Source: Bacteroidales bacterium UBA4284 (GTDB lineage: Bacteria > Bacteroidota > Bacteroidia > Bacteroidales > UBA932). Taken from it: a stretch of DNA of 62,368 nucleotides. The stretch is from assembly GCA_002395925.1 (NCBI GenBank), contig DGVM01000043.1, positions 1 through 62,368 on the forward strand, written 5' to 3'. A model generated the notes under the pieces. That model ran no database searches, was not told the DNA's origin, and saw nothing but the letters and a program-made list of their open reading frames with translations. Within the stretch, counting starts at the first letter, position 1. Each line of letters starts with the position of its first letter. The translations under genes and the position numbers were made by a program. This document shows, piece after piece, positions 59,715 through 62,368 of this stretch.

Positions 59715-59867
59715 CGCTCCGCCTCCGTTTCCCCATTCGCCAAAGGCTTCCTTGACGACACAGAAGTACTCCGCTACGGATGCAACCTTTCCTTTCAGGT
59801 TTATTTTTTCCCGGTCGTTATGACCGTAATAGGGGAATTGAGCCGTTGTACACACAAAGATTGGCAT
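59658..59867 (-). pseudogene. Probable gene remnant with a KGKVASVAEY motif
   Basis: A 69-codon frame whose part KINLKGKVASVAEYFCVVKEAFGE looks like the first conserved stretch of a Bacteroidales lipoprotein family with YD-type repeats. The rest drifts off and runs into the end of the sprT-like gene. A 10-bp tandem repeat lies 16 bases upstream of its ATG. Identified by eye; it could be chance. Confidence 0.35.
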
Positions 59868-60127
59868 ATATTTTTACTTTTTAAGGTCCAAACAAGGTCC
59901 AAATGCATTAGGCAGGGTTAGGAATGAAGGTTTTCCGAGACAAAAGACTACCTGACGGTTGTATTTGTCAGAAAAAAATCATACGTTCGTAAAAGTATAG
60001 AGATGATATGAATAGATTCTGCAAAAAGCTGTTTTATATATGCCATTGTGTCTAATTGGCTTTATAATTAAGAAGCGTGCCTGTTTGAATTGAGCAATAT
60101 AAAAGTAGTGAGTTATTCCACAAGGAG
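59868..60127. other. AT-rich intergenic stretch with a tandem repeat
   Basis: It holds AAGGTCCAAA twice (59883-59892 and 59894-59903, one base between) and a possible plus box TGTATTTG (59960-59967). I see no gene. The GDPD start at 60128 has a good AAGGAG directly before it. Confidence 0.5.
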
Positions 60128-61477
60128 ATGAAACCGAAATCAATATTCCCCGCGCTGGCGCTGGCCCTTGCCGCCGCGACCGCATGCTCCCAGGAGCCCA
60201 AAATAGCTGTCAACCAAAATGTCCCGCAATATGCCGTGATGGCTCACCGGGGTTCTACCTACTGGGCTCCCGAGGAGACCGAGAGCGCCTGGCGCTGGGC
60301 GCGCGAAATGGGGACCGATTACCTTGAGTCGGACCTCCAGTGTACCAAGGACGGAGTGATCCTTGCCAACCACGACGAGAATCTCACCCGCACCACCGAC
60401 ATCGAGGTGGTTTTCGGAGCCGGAGTTCCCGCAACCCGCCGCAACCTGTACATCTCCCTCGGGTTCAGCCCCGAAGACGCCGACGCGCAGCTTGCCGCCG
60501 ACCGTGCTACCTTCGACCCCTACCACGCTGCGTCGTACTACTACGCCGAGTTGCTCACCCTCGATGCCGGCAGCTGGTTCAATGCCGCCAACCCGTCCCG
60601 CGCCCGAGCCGCATACGCCGGGAGCCAGTACGTATCGGCACTTCAGGACCAGATAGCATACGCCGAGGGAAAGAGGCTGCGCCGCGACGAGTCGGGCCGC
60701 CGCATTCTTCCGTACTGTCTAAAACCTTCTTGCGAGGGTAAGACGCTTGCGCAACTGCGCGCTGCCGCTCCCGAAGACGGCAAATATATGGAAATCATAG
60801 CCTACGATTTCTCGCAGGCATACGAACCCGACCCGTGCGACAGCGGGCATCGTCCGGGCATCTACATCGAATTCAAGGAGCCCCAGGTGAATCCGGCCGA
60901 TATGGAACAACGTGTGTATGACGTCCTTGACGCCGCCGGCTGGAACATCATCACCCGTCCAGCAGAGCAGAAGGAATTCTACCGGGACGGCCTGGTGCAG
61001 GTGGGCAAGACAGCCGGAAAGGTCATACTCCAGACCTTCTCCACAGAGTCCCTGCGGCGCGCTTACGCCGTCTTCGGGGGGCGTCTTCCCATGTGCTTCC
61101 TGCTGTGGCCCCCGTGCCCGAGCGACATCCCCGGCGGCAACCTCGACACGCCGGAGGGCTTCCGTGCGATCCTGAATTGGGCCAAGGCGAACGGCGCCTC
61201 CATCAGCGGCCCTTCAATTTCCGGAGAACCAAATAATTACGCAGAGCTCAACCAGGAATGGCAGGCCGCTCTGGTGCGGGAAGCCGGTATGCTCAACCAT
61301 CCCTATTCCTTCGATTCCCTGGAGCAGATGGAGCAGCAGACCGCCCGCTCCGACGGGTTTTTCACCAACCGCTCCGACATTACCCTGCAGTACCTTCTGG
61401 ACAAGGGCCTCCGCAGCCCGGATGCGCCCCGGACCGTTCCCGATGCGGCTCAGACTCTGGAACGTCTTGGATATTGA
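60128..61477 (+). CDS. Glycerophosphodiester phosphodiesterase lipoprotein
   Basis: A 449-aa protein with a lipobox-type head (AAATACSQEP). MAHRGSTYWAPEETESAW (catalytic His and Arg), ESDLQCTKDGVILANHDENLTRTTD (metal Glu/Asp and second His) and GIYIEFKEP mark the GDPD fold. It frees glycerol 3-phosphate from lipid head groups. It is longer than usual (about 250-320): extra residues lie at about 95-140 and 160-235. It starts right after an AAGGAG. It stands alone, with remnants on both sides. Confidence 0.9.
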   Translation: MKPKSIFPALALALAAATACSQEPKIAVNQNVPQYAVMAHRGSTYWAPEETESAWRWAREMGTDYLESDLQCTKDGVILANHDENLTRTTDIEVVFGAGVPATRRNLYISLGFSPEDADAQLAADRATFDPYHAASYYYAELLTLDAGSWFNAANPSRARAAYAGSQYVSALQDQIAYAEGKRLRRDESGRRILPYCLKPSCEGKTLAQLRAAAPEDGKYMEIIAYDFSQAYEPDPCDSGHRPGIYIEFKEPQVNPADMEQRVYDVLDAAGWNIITRPAEQKEFYRDGLVQVGKTAGKVILQTFSTESLRRAYAVFGGRLPMCFLLWPPCPSDIPGGNLDTPEGFRAILNWAKANGASISGPSISGEPNNYAELNQEWQAALVREAGMLNHPYSFDSLEQMEQQTARSDGFFTNRSDITLQYLLDKGLRSPDAPRTVPDAAQTLERLGY

Positions 61478-61667
61478 CAGCCGCCATGCACGCCTTTTGT
61501 CTTCATTGCCCTTTGTCGATGCTTCCCGTGTGGGCTGCTTCGGCTGGTCGATGGGAGCTCACCGCGCCGGGCTGCTGCGTACCAAATTCTTCGACGGCCC
61601 GCATCATTGCGGCCTGCGGGAGCAGGATACGATTTTGGACTATTTCGGAAGCTTGTGGGAACGGTAG
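61464..61667 (+). pseudogene. Remnant of an alpha/beta hydrolase
   Basis: In the frame overlapping the end of the GDPD gene one reads DIDSRHARLLSSLPFVD, then VGCFGWSMGAHRAGLL (nucleophile elbow of a dienelactone-hydrolase-like esterase), and directly after it FFDGPHHCGLREQDTILDYF, which looks like the end of the same family with the catalytic His. The middle part and the head are lost. It ends at TAG 61665, inside the 3' end of nth. Confidence 0.6.
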
Positions 61668-62281
61668 CTGCACCAGGGCGCAAGGCCGCAGGCGTCGCAT
61701 TTGGGTGAGCGTGCGGTGCAGGTGTAGCGCCCGTGCAGAATCAGCCAGTGGTGCGCGGTGGCCCGGAACTCCTGCGGAATGTTCTTCTCCAGGTCCTTCT
61801 CCACGTCGTAGGGCGTCTTTCCATTGGACAGGCCAAGACGGTGGCTCACCCGGTAAACGTGAGTATCCACGGCGATTACTGGTTCATCGAACACTATGGA
61901 AGCCACGACGTTGGCGGTCTTTCGGCCGACTCCCGGAAGGGCCATCAGCTGCTCCACCGTTCCCGGAACCACGCCTCCGAAATCCTCGCACAACTTACGG
62001 CCGAGCGCCTGCAGGTGACGCGCCTTGCTGTTGGGGTACGATACGCTGTGGATCAGTTCCAGAATCTCCTCGACGCTTGCGGCTCCCAGTTTCTGAGGGG
62101 TAGGGAAGCGCCGGAACAGTTCCGGAGTAACCATATTCACGCGTTTGTCGGTACACTGGGCCGACAGCACCACAGCAACGATAAGCTGGTAAGGATCAGA
62201 GAAGGATAGCTCGCTTTGAGCTACAGGCACATTGGCCTGGAACCATCCTACAATGCCTTCGTATCTTTCTTTTCTGGTCAT
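61640..62281 (-). CDS. nth: Endonuclease III
   Basis: A 213-aa DNA glycosylase/AP lyase for oxidised pyrimidines. HhH motif LPGVGRKTANVV with catalytic Lys, then VDTHVYRVSHRLGL with the catalytic Asp, and a 4Fe-4S tail CTARSPKCDACGLAPWC. The ATG at 62281 is used; it lies 6 bases after the -7 box, and the earlier in-frame TTG lies in the box. Confidence 0.96.
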   Translation of the reverse strand: MTRKERYEGIVGWFQANVPVAQSELSFSDPYQLIVAVVLSAQCTDKRVNMVTPELFRRFPTPQKLGAASVEEILELIHSVSYPNSKARHLQALGRKLCEDFGGVVPGTVEQLMALPGVGRKTANVVASIVFDEPVIAVDTHVYRVSHRLGLSNGKTPYDVEKDLEKNIPQEFRATAHHWLILHGRYTCTARSPKCDACGLAPWCSYRSHKLPK

Positions 62282-62287
62282 TTGCGA

Positions 62288-62295
62288 CAAATATA
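62288..62295 (-). promoter_or_regulatory. -7 box TATATTTG for nth
   Basis: A perfect match, 6 bases before the nth ATG. It is back to back with the box at 62309-62316. Confidence 0.6.
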
Positions 62296-62308
62296 CTAAT
62301 TATAGATT

Positions 62309-62316
62309 TATCTTTG
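62309..62316 (+). promoter_or_regulatory. -7 box TATCTTTG for the right-edge gene
   Basis: A perfect match, 23 bases before the ATG at 62340. Confidence 0.65.
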
Positions 62317-62339
62317 CAGAACAGTATAATTTTCAGCAC

Positions 62340-62368
62340 ATGGAAGTCATTCAGAGTTTCACCATCGA
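62340..62368 (+). CDS. luxS: Start of probable S-ribosylhomocysteine lyase (cut by the window edge)
   Basis: Only MEVIQSFTI is visible. LuxS proteins of this group begin with a similar M-x-x-I-x-S-F-T-I-D-H. The call rests on nine residues and a good promoter, so it is tentative. Confidence 0.55.

Noticed and set aside
1..62368. CRISPR arrays, tRNA or rRNA genes, intact insertion sequences, prophage
   Set aside because: I looked for regular repeats, cloverleaf-like sequences, transposases with terminal repeats and phage genes, and saw none that hold up.

Overview
The window comes from a member of the Bacteroidota, most likely the order Bacteroidales. Promoters follow the Bacteroidota -7 pattern TAnnTTTG (TATCTTTG, TATATTTG, TAAATTTG, TATTTTTG) in front of nearly every first gene. 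Secreted proteins are typical of the group: fimbrillin-like/LRR/M64 lipoprotein, TPR-TM-LuxR regulator, GH2 enzyme, histidine phosphatase. I cannot fix the genus. I saw no rRNA, tRNA, CRISPR array, prophage or intact insertion sequence.

Layout. 0-9.3 kb is accessory: an alpha/beta hydrolase between two copies of a 20-bp repeat, a small kinase, an acyltransferase, a divergent pair of an unknown protein and a Ser/Thr kinase, an Rpn-type nuclease whose start codon looks lost, a CE1-like esterase, and two small unknown proteins. 9.3-15.3 kb (minus) is a five-gene chain: DUF1538 membrane protein, two small PII-type proteins, aspS, and a peptidase S51 fused to an ATP-grasp ligase. murB (minus) and a six-gene lysine operon (plus: thrA, dapE-like, dapB, dapA, dapD, aminotransferase) diverge from 16.3 kb; the operon encodes the succinylase route to diaminopimelate. 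23.1-25.0 kb is a PspC-PadR-PspC operon with an inverted repeat around its promoter. 25.0-35.3 kb (minus) is the elongation operon mreB-mreC-mreD-mrdA-rodA, which runs with no visible break into a 47-aa peptide gene, a 1056-aa LRR/M64 lipoprotein and a TPR-LuxR regulator.

35.3-43.1 kb holds ispD, lrp/asnC, topA, a class A PBP, ddl and prmC. 44.3-47.4 kb (minus) is a chain of five overlapping envelope genes (TM2 protein, secreted protein, YidD-like protein, two TPR plus membrane proteins). Then come a flavodiiron protein, a split chromate-type transporter, and a four-gene minus operon of histidine phosphatase fused to an SdiA-regulated-type propeller, ROK kinase, GH2 enzyme and a second stand-alone propeller lipoprotein. 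The right end has a BASS-type transporter, a TerB/DnaJ protein, miaA, a SprT-like protease behind a 14-codon leader ORF, a GDPD, two gene remnants, nth and the first codons of probable luxS.

Together the core genes supply peptidoglycan precursors (dap pathway, murB, ddl) and the machinery that uses them (mre/mrd/rod, PBP1A). The least explained parts are the S51/ATP-grasp fusion, the phosphatase/propeller locus, the peptide-LRR/M64-LuxR unit behind rodA, the DUF1538/PII chain, and several promoters that lie so close to start codons that the mRNAs should be leaderless.
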